The notes under the pieces were generated by a model. That model saw only the letters and a program-made list of their open reading frames with translations, was not told the origin of the DNA and ran no database searches. Positions 1-10,897 of a stretch of 64,000 bases of DNA are shown piece by piece; position 1 is the first letter of the stretch; every line of letters begins with the position of its first letter. The translations under genes and the position numbers were made by a program. This DNA comes from Toxorhynchites rutilus septentrionalis (taxonomy: Eukaryota > Arthropoda > Insecta > Diptera > Culicidae). The stretch covers positions 315,570,787-315,634,786 of the forward strand of contig NC_073745.1 in assembly GCF_029784135.1 (NCBI RefSeq). Direction: 5' to 3'.

Positions 1-820
1 TTTCCATCCATGATTCAAATTCCGAACACTTTATTTAAACGTAAATATACTAAACTTTAATGGTATAAATAATTGAATAATGAGAGCCTTGACATTCTAT
101 AGGTTATAGGCTTCATTTTAACATCATTTACAGGTATCGATCGATACAGCCTATAATTTGCAAAAAAGTGACAGTCAAAACCAAAGATAAAATGTTTACG
201 TTAGCAAATTCCGTAAAAGACAAGCACCATTATTTTTTCAGTTTTTGTATTTTTTACTACTATTTTGTTTGCTGTTTTAATATAAAGTGCTAGAAAAGTA
301 AAAATCTACATCAAATGGATGGAAAAAATGATATTTTATGCATAAATATTTATTAAAATTAGTATTGAAGTAGAGTTCGGAATTTGAATCGAGTTTCGAC
401 GTATGATTAAAATCCCGAACACATCATTTTTAAATGAGAATTTACTGAACTTTAACGTTATAAATAATTCCATAATGAAAACCCTAACATTCTTTGGTTT
501 GTAGGCTTCATTTTAAAATTCATTTACAGGTATAAATATTGCCTATAATTTATAATCTTAAACAGTTATCAACAAAAGTGACTATCGAAAAACAGTGATA
601 AAATGTTTGCATTAGCAAAATCCGTCGAAAACAAGAATCGTGAATTTTTCGATTTTTGTATTTTAATTGCTGTTTATATGTTCGTTCGGTAAGAATCTCG
701 TTACGAATCTTCTATAAATTGTTAAAAAAATCTTTTGTGAAGAAATCTTTATTAAAATTAACGTTTTATAGTGTCCGTAATTGGAATCAAGTTTCGAGGC
801 ATGAATCTAGTTCCGAAAGA
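1..820. repeat. Tandem direct repeat of about 390 bp, two-plus copies
   Basis: The stretch from about 10 to 398 is repeated, diverged, from about 399 to 787, and the start of a third unit is visible to about 820. Shared landmarks are AATTCCGAACAC-like starts, TATAAATAATT, TAGGCTTCATTTTAA, TTTACAGGTAT and GATAAAATGTTT. No convincing coding region is present. The phrase TTCGGAATTTGA recurs beyond it (near 1508 and 1688), so this may be the inside of a larger old element. The family is not recognised. Confidence 0.6.
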
Positions 821-1139
821 AAATGTTTGAACACTATTTTCCGGCAAATACAATGATAGTTCACAAATTAGGGTACAAAGACAATCCAACTCTGGTGCAA
901 CAGTATAAAAAGAACATTTGTTAACAAATGTTTGCATGCACTTTCCTTGCAAAACGCATGTCGCAGGTGCAAAACCAACGAGAGTAAAATTGATTTTCTT
1001 AGCCAGGTCTTCAACTAAAACCACAATAACAAAACAAAATAATTAAAAAATAAAAAAAAAAACTAAAAATAATTTGCAAAAAAAAGGAATCCTTTTCGCA
1101 TAGATCACGCCTAGTCGCATAGGAATATCGAACGTAGAC

Positions 1140-1450
1140 TAAATCATGTTAACTTTGAAAAAAAATAGCTCAAATGCGATAAGAAACACACCTCTGATTT
1201 TTGGATATCTTATGTAAAAACTCCTCAGCTGTCAAGAAAAAATATAAAAATATATAGCGCCCTTAGTCCCGAAACCATGTAAACTAGAAAAAACGAACAC
1301 AATCGATAATTACGAAAACCAAATCAAATTTTCTTGCAAGTGAAATATTTTTCCACAAAAGCTTATTATATATTCTAGCTTATTCGCTTTAATTTGATAT
1401 ATCGATCATCAGAATCGGTCCAGTAGTTCAAAAGTTATGAATTTTTTAAA
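1140..1450 (+). repeat. Fragment of a dispersed palindromic repeat
   Basis: This stretch shares phrases with the element at 26383-27150 and with 16665-17060: TATAGCGCCCTTAGTCCCG, TTTAATTTGATATATCGA and GGTCCAGTAGTTCAAAAGTT. It lacks the terminal part seen in those copies, so it is an internal fragment. 820-1140 and 1450-2170 hold AT-rich sequence in which nothing else is recognised, apart from two copies of TTCGGAATTTGAGACAAA near 1508 and 1688. Confidence 0.5.
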
Positions 1451-2175
1451 CAAATGCATTTTGGCTGTTCGGAATTTGGAACAAAATTATTCGGAATATG
1501 AATCAGTGGCATAAATGGTGTTCGGAATTTGAGACAAATGTGATTAATGTAATTTTTAGTTTGTCACCAATTTTTTTGAGTCAAATGAAAAAGAAGGCTC
1601 TATTGTATCCAAAAATCAAATTAATTTCGCGATAAAGTACCATTTTGAGTAATGAGACACTGTTTAATGGCCACCAAAGCTTAAGTGTTCGGAATTTGAG
1701 ACAAAACGGTACAAGAGAACAAGGAATAGGTCAAGTTGGAGAGCGTGATCCAATAAAATGAGTGATAGTGGAAAACCACCAATGAAATGATAGAGTGAAA
1801 GAGTTTAGAATCAAAGAAATTATGAGAGTTGAAGAGTGAAATGAAATAATATGGATATTCAAAAAGTTGGTGAGAAAGAACGAGTTAGCGCAGGCGTAGA
1901 ATTTGTATTTTTAATTACAGAAATAGATTTCTAGAACTTTAAGTAGATTGAAAAACAGAAAGAGTATAAGAGAAAAAAATAAAGAAGAAACTATGTATAT
2001 AAGTTTTTTTGTGCAGCAATGGTTAAGTAAAATTATTGTAACATAAACGTTTTAGTTTTGAGCCGTTAAGAATAAATTTATGTGGCAAAATCTTATTGCA
2101 ACACACACACATCCTGAAAGACATATAAAACAATTGAAACATAATTATTTTGAACGATAAATTCGACTTATTTTC

Positions 2176-2222
2176 TTTTGAATGTATTCTGAGTGGCAAG
2201 CTCTGGAATACAACGGGAATCA
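2176..2222 (-). repeat. Short fragment of the AAG-tailed SINE body
   Basis: GAATGTATTCTGAGTGGCAA and the bases after it match the body of the SINE copies at 19617-19893 and 44264-44532, in the orientation of the latter. Neither the tRNA-like head nor the tail is present. 2230-2940 around it is AT-rich and holds nothing I recognise. Confidence 0.45.
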
Positions 2223-3360
2223 ATCTCAAAGCTCCGACATTTTAATTGTGACGCTAATTACTCTGCCAATAATGAATAATGAATTATGGAAAAAAAATCA
2301 AACACCCGAAACTTTTTTTTCCGATCAAATACAATTCAATTTTAATTTTTCATATATTTTTTTCATAAGAGTTGAAAGTAGTCCGTGGTCAATACAAACG
2401 AGCAATTTTTAATCGTTACTTAGATACATTTTTAAATGAAAACAACTTTATATATTAAAATAACTTTAGTTACACCTTGAAGAATTCAGAGAACACCAGT
2501 AGTATATTGACAACTTTGAAGACGGTGTAGTGTAACAACTATAGAGTACACCAATAACAAAAATGTACTCCGAAGACAATGTTCCCTTATAAACCCATTT
2601 AGTTGATAAAGCTGTCGAAGCTCGTTTTCTGATCTTTTATGAGCACTGTGGCAAAGTGCCTAAACAAACCTCATATAGCGATTCATATATGTACTGAAGT
2701 AATCCCACAAAATAAATAATACTTTTTCCAATTTTATTTTGTTTATTGTGTGGTTGCATCCACACTGCACACTCAGCATGCAGCACTTTGCTTCGCCTTT
2801 ACATCTGTGCTTTGGCAAGATACAAATCTTTTATCCGGAACAATTTCGCTTTCGAGGCTATTTCTGAAATCGATTTCAATCTTCCTCCCCAAAACGATAA
2901 ATAATCGGATAATCCAGTTCCCAAACTCCGTTTCAAATAACCGTACCAGAACTTGAGCAACTCACTTTTAGACGTGGTTCGATTTATCCGCTGGTTCGGT
3001 TGTTTTTGCGCAGAATTTGCCCCCGAGTGGACAATCGGCTCTGTTTTCTAGTGATCGACCACACCGCCCCGTCGTTGTTGGGTCAGCAACGGAAACCCCT
3101 TCGCCTTGCCTCCCGATCTGTCGCTTCGATTTGATCTCTGCAGTCTCCGAAAAGTAGAACACACCACCACTGTCCGTCGAGATTCGTTTCGTGACTTATG
3201 GCGCGCTGAATACGCCACGCAAACCCAGTGACACACCCGCCGACGAGTTGGAGTTCTCTCCTTTTAGCTCGTCATCATCGCCGGCATTAGAATTGCTAAT
3301 CGATCACGTCACGGTTTATTCCGCACTATAAAATCGAAAATCTTCTAACAGCTCAACACT

Positions 3361-3386
3361 ATGTATTTATTTATTTATTTATTTCG
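3361..3386. repeat. (ATTT)n simple repeat
   Basis: About six tandem ATTT units lie in the GC-richer patch at 2940-3950, just before the candidate first exon. Confidence 0.7.
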
Positions 3387-3467
3387 GTCGGCCCCAGAAA
3401 CATCCACAATTTTTGTACGCAGATCAGGCCTCGAATCTCTCGCGCACTTTCTACACCACAACACACG

Positions 3468-3528
3468 ATGATACTGGACAGAATACTAAATCAGATTGTG
3501 CTTGCACAAAATGGACTACCAACAAACG
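3468..3528 (+). CDS. Candidate first coding exon of an unidentified gene
   Basis: An ATG at 3468 opens 20 codons beginning MILDRILNQIVLAQNGLP and ending at a strong donor, ACG|GTAAGT (GT at 3529-3530). The exon would end in phase 1. The surrounding 2.9-3.9 kb is clearly richer in GC than the rest of the window and free of recognisable repeats, as 5' ends of insect genes often are. No downstream exon was found, so the intron would have to be long or contain unrecognised exons. Another small reading frame with a good start context (ATG at 3791, beginning METETRNICVFYD) lies downstream and may be chance. Low confidence without transcript data. Confidence 0.2.
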
Positions 3529-4512
3529 GTAAGTGAAATCGTACCCCCGGCACCGAGGAACATTGAGCAGATCACCGACACAGACCAAACCTCACCGCGG
3601 CTAGTCGCGCACTGTCTACTGAACCTCTGCGCGGATGATCGTGCCGCTGAACTAACAACAAAACAAACCCTCGGCGCTTTGGATCGCTGGATTGTGGAGA
3701 AGAGAGGTCTCCGCGCACACCCAGAGAGTAATCTCAACGCAATCTCCTGAACTGACCGACGCAAATCGCCCAACGCCTAGCGGGAACGCCATGGAAACTG
3801 AAACGCGCAACATATGTGTGTTTTATGATCTGTACAACAAAACAGCGTGTGAGGTTTTCATCGACCTCCCAACTCTACCCTATCTTCCGTTCTCGCGTTT
3901 GATTAATTTGTCGTTTCTCACTTCGTTTAGCTTCAAACAGTTTTTCCGGTTTGGGTGATTTGTATTGGACGAGCGTTGCACATCACTTCGCACGCCGCAT
4001 GGAAAGCGATTCAGCAGCAGTGGCGTTTTGGGCGATGGAAAGTGTCGTTGCATTACGAGGGGAGAGCACACATTCGATTCCGAACTTTGATCCATGAGAG
4101 ACGGGCCCAAATGGAGGAGCAATTAAATCAAGTGCCACTTGGGATTAGTATGTTTTGTGTGAAACGAATGAAGAATAAACAAGCCGAAAATAATATTGTA
4201 GCATTTGCAATAAATCTATCGTAAACATATCAGTGTTAAAAAAAATCCGGCGTAGGAGTTATAGTTGTCGCCCATATGAAGTGATGGAAAATAATGGAAT
4301 AAATATTGGGTTTTTCAGCCTCCAATATTTACAAATTGAAATCTTCATTATTGAACAATAAAGTCATTACCTAACTTCATCTTTTGAAGATAGTTCAAAT
4401 GTTGTCCAATCTGCAAATAGTATTTTGAATTCTGGAGTTTAAAGGGCCTGGGTGGGTAAGAAAGTAAAACGTACCCCCTAACCAAATCACCAGGTCTATG
4501 GGAAATATTGTA

Positions 4513-6066
4513 CAGTGGGGGAAAATCCTACAAGCGCACCTGGGTTTTCTGAAAATTCTAGATATATAGTAGATAAAACCATTCCTTTTTTACGTAGTGA
4601 TTTCCTAATGACTAAATGTGTACTAACTTTGTTGTTTAAGTCATCATTGGTGCAAACATATTTTTTTACTAAACATTTTTAAAATTATGGTGCGAAATTC
4701 TCATAAGCGCAACTGGCATTTTAAATATTTTCCCACCAATATGTAAACATCTTGGCCATTTTTCAACACATCCTGGTAAGGTTGTAACGTGAGAACGAGT
4801 TAACCACAATCAGCTAAGCAGTGAAGTAGCGCAATTGAATTTGAAGCACGATGCCGAAAGGAAAGTTCTTGGACGAAACTGAGCGGAGATTAATAACCGA
4901 ATTGAAGGATATTGGTTTAAGCAACCGGGAGATAGCAAAGAGGATCAATAGAGGAGAAACAGTGGTCCGGATTTTTTTCAAGAAGGGCCCAAAATATGGC
5001 ATCAGAAGGAAGAATAAAGGTAACTGTAAAATTTCAAACCGCGACCGGAACCGCATCATTCAGCTTGGGGAGACTGGAAAATTTAATGCTTCGGAAATAA
5101 CGCAAGAACTGGACCTTCCCATATCCAAACGACGTGTTTCCCAAATTTTGCGAGGATCTGGACATCTGGTTTACACGAAGAAGGGAAGGCAAAGAAACCA
5201 AACCTCACCCCAAGGCACATTAAAGCAAGATTGGATTTCGCTAAACAGCACATGGATTGGAAGGCAGAGTGGGATGAAGTGATCTTTTCCGACGAGAAAA
5301 AGTTCAATCTTGATGGTCCCGACAGCTGTGCGTATCATTGGCATGATCTACGAAAAAATCCCGAAGTGAAGTTGAGCAGGAATTTAGGTGGTGGAAGTCT
5401 CATGGTGTGGGCTGCGTTTTCAAGAAAAGGGAAAACTCCTATCGCCACTATTTCGACAAGGATGAACTCCGACAACTATGTAGAGCTACTGGACAGTGTT
5501 TTGGTTCCATTTACAGAAGACATAATGGACGAAAACTTCATCTTCCAGCAGGATAATGCTGGCATTCACGTAAGCAAGAAATTATTGTCATGGTTTTCCG
5601 AAAGAAACATTCAAGTTATGGACTGGCCAGCTCGTAGCCCGGATCTCAATCCCATCGAGAATCTCTGGGGAATCCTGGCAAGGCGAGTCTACAGTGGTGG
5701 ACGGCAATTTGCAACAGTTCGTGAGTTGGAGAGATGTGTAAGGGACGAGTGGAATAAAATTCCACATGAAATGTTTGATAATCTCATTGAGTCAATGCCA
5801 AACCGTGTCTATGAAACTATTCTGAAAAATTTTCATTTAATTGTTCTTTGAGAATAAAGTCTGATGTCGCTTATAAGAATTTCTACCTTGAAAACACGTT
5901 TTTCTCATTCTGAATAACTGTTGAGAATAGGATTGGGACTTTTTTTGGCAAGATAAACTTGATGTTCGAAGGACATTTAAATCCCATGAAAATATTTTGG
6001 AAATATATATCTAGTTAATCTTACAGCTAAAATATACATGTGCGCTTATAGGAATTTCTCGCACTG
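4513..6066 (+). mobile_element. Tc3-like (Tc1/mariner superfamily) transposon, nearly intact
   Basis: The element runs between TA dinucleotides (4511-4512 and 6067-6068), the expected Tc1/mariner target duplication. Its ends are imperfect inverted repeats of about 30 bp: CAGTGGGGGAAAATCC at the left, and on the reverse strand CAGTGCGAGAAATTCC at the right, both followed by a motif like AAGCGCAC. The motif recurs inside each end (about 4691-4716 and, inverted, 5866-5887). Two transposase-site copies per end is the layout known for Tc3. It carries one transposase gene with a frameshift. The flanks 4230-4510 and 6069-6475 are unclassified; 6071-6180 is unusually GC-rich and may be the end of another element. 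Confidence 0.85.
4851..5851 (+). pseudogene. Tc3-like transposase, broken by one frameshift
   Basis: Encodes a cut-and-paste transposase of the Tc1 group. The first part (ATG at 4851) holds the N-terminal helix-turn-helix DNA-binding domains (MPKGKFLDETERR onward). The second part, in another frame, holds the DDE domain: IFSDEKKFNLDGPD with the first catalytic Asp, FQQDNAGIH with the second, and SPDLNPIENLWG with the Glu. 34 residues separate the last two, so this is a DD34E enzyme. The wording around the first Asp and the WPARSPDLNPIENLWGIL block resemble Tc3 more than Tc1. A one-base loss near 5193-5197 moves the frame from 4851 into that of 5231-5851. No other damage is obvious, so the copy is probably young but inactive. 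Confidence 0.8.
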
Positions 6067-6475
6067 TATAGGGCAAGGATGGCCAAACGGTAGTCCGCGG
6101 TCTACCGGTTGCCCGCGTAGGTATTCCTAGGCGCCCGCCAGCTGGTCTAGGATAGTGTCAACCACAAACGCAATGGATTAAATATTCTTCCACCTTTTGC
6201 CGTAACCATTTTACAAGGTGTTTATGCTAACCTCAATTAAACATATTAACTGTAAGAGTAGATATTTCTCCATTAAAGTTTCCGTTTTGATATTTTCTTT
6301 CAGATTGTTAGTTATTTCGTATTAACACATCTAGTTGTCCGGTCGTAACTTGTAATATTTTTTTTTGAAACTGTGTCTTATTTTAAATGTGTCACTAGGA
6401 AAAATTTCAACAATATTTTTGCCATCCTTTATTAAATGACCAATTGAAAACATCCAACATAAGATTTCGAGAGAC

Positions 6476-7042
6476 TTGGGGGGTCTTCGTAGCCAATTGG
6501 TTACGCGTTCGCTTACCAAGCGATCGATCGTGAGTTCAAACTCAGGGCCCTCAATTGACCATCTTTGTGTTGTTATAGAATAACTACGTCCACGCAACCA
6601 TCATCAGCGATGGAAATCGATCCACGGTCGAAATAAGATCGATTCATCCATACAACTGCTCTGCTCTGCAAGATGATGATGATGTTGAATTAAAGAGGCT
6701 TTAAACTTTTCAGTTCATTCGCCTCTCGGCTCTGCAAGAAACATCGGGCTGCTGTTCTATAAATAACTCAACAATGATCAATATCAACTGTCTCCGCTGT
6801 CCGGTCTGCTGAACAATGGATGAACAGAAAGAATACCCTTACGCATTTAGGCTACAACTGTGTAATTTACCATAATGTAATGGAACAGAAAAAACTTAAC
6901 GCCTAAATGGCTACTACTAACGACTGTGTAATTTACAATTTATAGAAACATAAACATATGTACATGTACACGATTAAAACCCGGCTCTGTTACAGCTAAA
7001 ATGCTAATGAGCCTAATAAATAAATAAATGAGATAAAAAAAA
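6476..7042 (+). mobile_element. tRNA-derived SINE (SINE-A), copy 1
   Basis: The 5' end is tRNA-like: GTAGCCAATTGGTTACGCG fits an A box and GATCGTGAGTTCAAACTC fits a B box, the internal RNA polymerase III promoter. The body has the landmarks GATCGATTCATCCATACAAC and CTGTCTCCGCTGTCCGGT and ends GCCTAATAAATAAATAAATG followed by an A-rich tail. Short direct repeats TTTCGAGA (6465-6472 and 7046-7053) are plausible target duplications. Two further copies lie at 41063-42900 and 52078-52312. It could belong to a named Aedes SINE family such as Feilai, but I cannot assign it by eye. Confidence 0.7.
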
Positions 7043-7299
7043 AGGTTTCGAGAATCAATAAAAGCTAAATGAAATAATTGTGCAGATTTCTCTCAAGAAA
7101 TATAGTCATGAATAGAACAACAGTGATGAATGAGAAATTAGAAATTTCTAAAATTAAATTTTGAACCCTATTATATAATTCTAGTTGAATAGAATTTTGC
7201 TCGTTAGCTCTAATTTCCTGTTATAGATAGAGTCGGGTGGAAGCTGTCGGGATAATTTGTCGAGCTGTTTGGTTCGCTTGTTGCATTCTTGATATTTTG

Positions 7300-8036
7300 C
7301 CTATGGAAACATTTCGGCAACATTTCAAAATATGAAATTCGCAATAGGATGATGGCCAGATGTTCGGCTCTTTATTTGCAAATACGAGACCGGGAGAAAC
7401 TGCATGTATGCATGAAGTATATGAAAGTTTAGGGAGTAATAAACGCATTTTTACAAACAAATGATGAACTATGATTGAATTTTCCGTATAAAATGAATAT
7501 TCTTTAATAAAGTACAAGTTTTCTGCAAGAAATATTGAACAGATTATTTTTTTCTGTTTAAGATTTTGTATATTGGGCATATATTGGAATAATTTTAATA
7601 CTAGCCGAGTAGAAGTAAGTACTACGAATTCAAATATGTAAAGAACATCATTAAATTAGTTTCATTCAAAATTGAAAACTTGGAAATGTCTTTAGGAATA
7701 ATGAGTGTCACTTGCTTGTTTGGTGGTCAACAAACTCTAAGCAGTACCCACAATTGGCAAGGTTTACTAGAGTTTATTTTTCAGCTCCTTGCAGTATTGT
7801 TCACAGTGAAAGACGACGAAGCAAAGCGTAATCGGTCGGTTAAAAAAATTATAATCAATGTAAGTCTTAATGAATTAATGAAAATATTAACTTAATTTAG
7901 AAAAAAAAAGATTTATCTTGTTTTTAACACGAAATTATTGAATTTTCCTATTATCCGGTATCAAGAAGGATAGCAAATATTGGCCAGTTAGGCCGGATAC
8001 CGGAAAGCTACCGGATATCCGTTTCGTCTCTAGTTC
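7300..8036. repeat. Dispersed repeat (GGATATCCG family), copy 1
   Basis: This copy is repeated in direct orientation at 8400-9575. Shared phrases include GGGAGAAACTGCATGT, TTTAGGGAGTAATAA, AAGTAAGTACTACGAATT, GCAATCGGTCGGTTAAAA-like and a terminus ACCGGATATCCGTTTC. On the reverse strand that terminus resembles the ends of some hAT elements, but no 8-bp duplication could be confirmed. A reading frame on the minus strand (7221-7580) falls in this repeat and looks non-coding. Confidence 0.5.
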
Positions 8037-8282
8037 TTATACCTCTCGATAATTGAGGAATATAAAAATTATCTTGGGTGTATTTTTATGGGAAATGAAG
8101 GCTTTGTGTGTTCATCAATGGCAATTTGTTAGAACAAATCAACGATATTGATTAATGAGACTTTACAGAAAATAAAATATTACTTATCTATTATTTAGTA
8201 ACCGATAATTATTTTTATACTATAGAATAGTTGGGATATGGGATATTTATAAGTATGATCTATGTTTTTAATTACTTTAATT

Positions 8283-8340
8283 ACCCCTCTATACTCGAAC
8301 ATACGGTCTCACAGACCGAGAATCAATAATTTTGTTTTGA
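8283..8340 (+). repeat. Solitary end of a TTAA-type element
   Basis: CCCTCTATACTCG followed by the near-perfect hairpin CGGTCTCACAGACCG matches the termini of the element at 11067-12329. Only one end is present here. Confidence 0.45.
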
Positions 8341-8399
8341 GGAGGCTGAACTAAATGACTATTGAATGAAGTTGAAGAAAAACATTACCGGATACCGGC

Positions 8400-9575
8400 A
8401 AGCTTTGAGGCCGGATATCCAACGGTCGGATATTCGGCTCTTTTTTTGCGAATACGGAAATGGGAGAAACTGCATGTGCGCATAAAGCTATTAAAATATT
8501 ACATTTTAGGGAGTAATAAGCACATCATTAACATCATTAGTAATGCACTATGATAAAAAAAATTCTGTATAGAATGAATATTCCTTAATGAAGTATTAAG
8601 TTTTCTGCAATATTGAACTAAAGAACAATATTGAACTCTTTTTTCTGTCAAGCATTTTCTATGATGAAATTTTTGTGAATATATTGGAATACAGGTAAAC
8701 TTCGATATAACGTACATTTCACTTTCAAAATTGTACGTTGTATCGAATTGTACGTTATATCGAAGCATAATAAAGTACTCACAAACGTAGTCTATAATAC
8801 ATTATTGTTTTGCTGTTTTAGTAAAGTTAATGAATAACTTCAATCAGAAGACGAAGCCAGCTTTTCTCATGATGTTTCCCTTCGTACTGTTGATTAAAAC
8901 TTGATTCGTTTAGAATCCGGAATTACAAAACCAGCTGTATTTCGGGATTGATTGAAGGTACAACACTTGTTTCAGCATTACAATACAGATATTTCATTGT
9001 TCTACCAGAAAAAAAAAATTGAAAAAAAAAATTCCTTTACACTTTGGAAATGTGTACGTTATATCGAGTGACGTTATATCGAGGGTACGTTATAACGAGG
9101 GTACGTTATATCGAAGTTTCCCTGTAATAATACTAGTAGAGTTAGAGTAAGTACTACGAATTAAAATAATCAAAGAACTTCAATCAATTATTTTCATTCA
9201 ATAATAAAAAAAAACATGGGCCAGTCTCCGGGGAGGATAATCTGAAGAGGGTACACTTACTTCGACACAAATCAAGTTAAACGAAGCAAAAAAGACGAAA
9301 CTGAATTAAACCTGATACGCGAAGCTCATGACACCCTTTGGGACAGTTTCAACAAAGTGGCAAATGAAAATGATAGTCATCATTTCGTGTTCGGAACAAA
9401 GCGCAATCGGTCGGTTAAAATATTATAATAAAAGTAATAGTGGTTATGACTTAATGTTATGAGTTAATATTAATTTAATTTTTTAAAAAATATGATTTAT
9501 CTTGTGTTAATGAGAAATTATTGATTGCTTTCTAATATAATAATTACCGGATATCCGTTTCATCTCTACGATCAA
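8400..9575. repeat. Dispersed repeat (GGATATCCG family), copy 2, split by a MITE
   Basis: Second copy of the repeat at 7300-8036, in the same orientation. It is interrupted at 8690 by the pogo-type MITE and resumes at 9127 with AATACTAGTAGAGTTAGAG. It ends ACCGGATATCCGTTTCATC near 9575. 9230-9380 inside it has no counterpart in copy 1. 9575-10290 beyond it is AT-rich sequence with nothing recognised. Confidence 0.5.
8692..9124. mobile_element. pogo/Tigger-type MITE, copy 1 (433 bp)
   Basis: Flanked by TA on both sides (8690-8691 and 9125-9126). The ends are inverted repeats starting CAGGTAAACTTCGATATAAC on the left and CAGGGAAACTTCGATATAAC on the reverse strand of the right. Each end has iterated copies of GTACGTTATATCGA. 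A second copy with nearly the same sequence lies at 37019-37450. There is no transposase, so it depends on one elsewhere. The pogo assignment rests on the CAGGTAWAC-like ends and TA target. Confidence 0.75.
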
Positions 9576-10539
9576 ATAAGAAATTTGACTATTTTTCGAA
9601 TCCCTACCATATGAAATGTAGCATTTGCTCCGATATTGCCGACATTGCTACAATAGCTCCGAGATAAAAAATTGAAAAAAATACTGAAAAACCATCTTGC
9701 TAGGGTGTATTGAGAAATATTATCAATTTTTTTTTCATCAAAATTTGTATTACTAAAAGAAATTTTGAAATATTGAAAACTTTGTTGGGGGACTTAAAGG
9801 TTCAGTACTACTCTAATTCATATTTGAACACCTTTTATAGATGTGTGATTTTTTTCAGAATTTTAGTTCAAACGTTATATTTCCAAATTTTTAGTTTTGC
9901 TTAGAATTTTTAGACATAGTCCTGCTTTAATTTATATTCAAACATGTTCGTATGTGTTGTTTTATATTTAACTGCGCGGCACGAAAATATCTAATAAATG
10001 TTAATTTTTTTTTCTTATTACTTTTTTTATTTTTCTAAAATCTGTGATTGTATTGTACTCGTAAAAAGAGCCTTAAACCTTATCACTAGCGCTATGGAAA
10101 ATATTGTATATGGTATCAAATAAGAAAATTATGTATTTTTGTGATATGATTCACTATAAGAGCTATGGTTAAAAACGTAGTTTTTCTATTTTCACGCCAT
10201 TCTCAATATCTTAGAAATGAAAACATTGAAAAAATTATCAAAGTGCATCTTACTATGATGTACCGCGACATATCGTGTTATAAAATTACCATCAAAAATT
10301 CAACGAATTTATTTGAAAATGGATAATTTTAAAAATAGACCAGACTAAACATGTTAATAGTTTTTTAGATTTCATGAAAAAAAAGCAGACGATGTAAATA
10401 AGAAAAAATAGTACTTTCAATCCTCGAAACATTATTAAAAACAAAAATATAAAAAACACGAATGAACACAAGTTAGCACAAATTGAGACCACAAAACTGA
10501 TACGTGAATATAAACAACGGACCACCCAACATCATCACT

Positions 10540-10805
10540 CCGTTCATTGATCTAAACACAAATCCACTTAGCCAGCCCAACGGATAAACAACGCGACAAT
10601 CGATTAGCCAGCTCAGCGAGATAATGCAGAGTTCCTGATAAACGATTCCCGATTACGGATAAACAATCTCACGGCTCACCACGAAAGAATAAACAATCGA
10701 ACAAGAATATCGCGTCCATTATAAATAGCAAAGAAATCCAAATGTAAGATTAGTATTAAGCTTGAAGTGAATAAACGCACAGTTGTGCTCTAGAAACTAA
10801 ACAAT
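10540..10805. repeat. Possible solo LTR or promoter-bearing repeat
   Basis: This stretch is richer in GC than its flanks, carries repeated GATAAACAA-like phrases, a TATAAATA (about 10722) and then a GAATAAACG polyadenylation-like signal (about 10769). That order is typical of an insect LTR. Neither TG..CA ends nor a target duplication could be fixed, so the call is tentative. Confidence 0.25.
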
Positions 10806-10897
10806 GTTTTTTTTAGTTAGTGTTTTTTTATGCAAAAACTTTTTTTTCATGCAGAATGCATTAAAATTGCATTACTTGTTGAGATTTACTGTTATAT

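Noticed and set aside
6480..6550. Possible tRNA gene
   Set aside because: The tRNA-like part is diverged, continues into a SINE body, and recurs at 41063.
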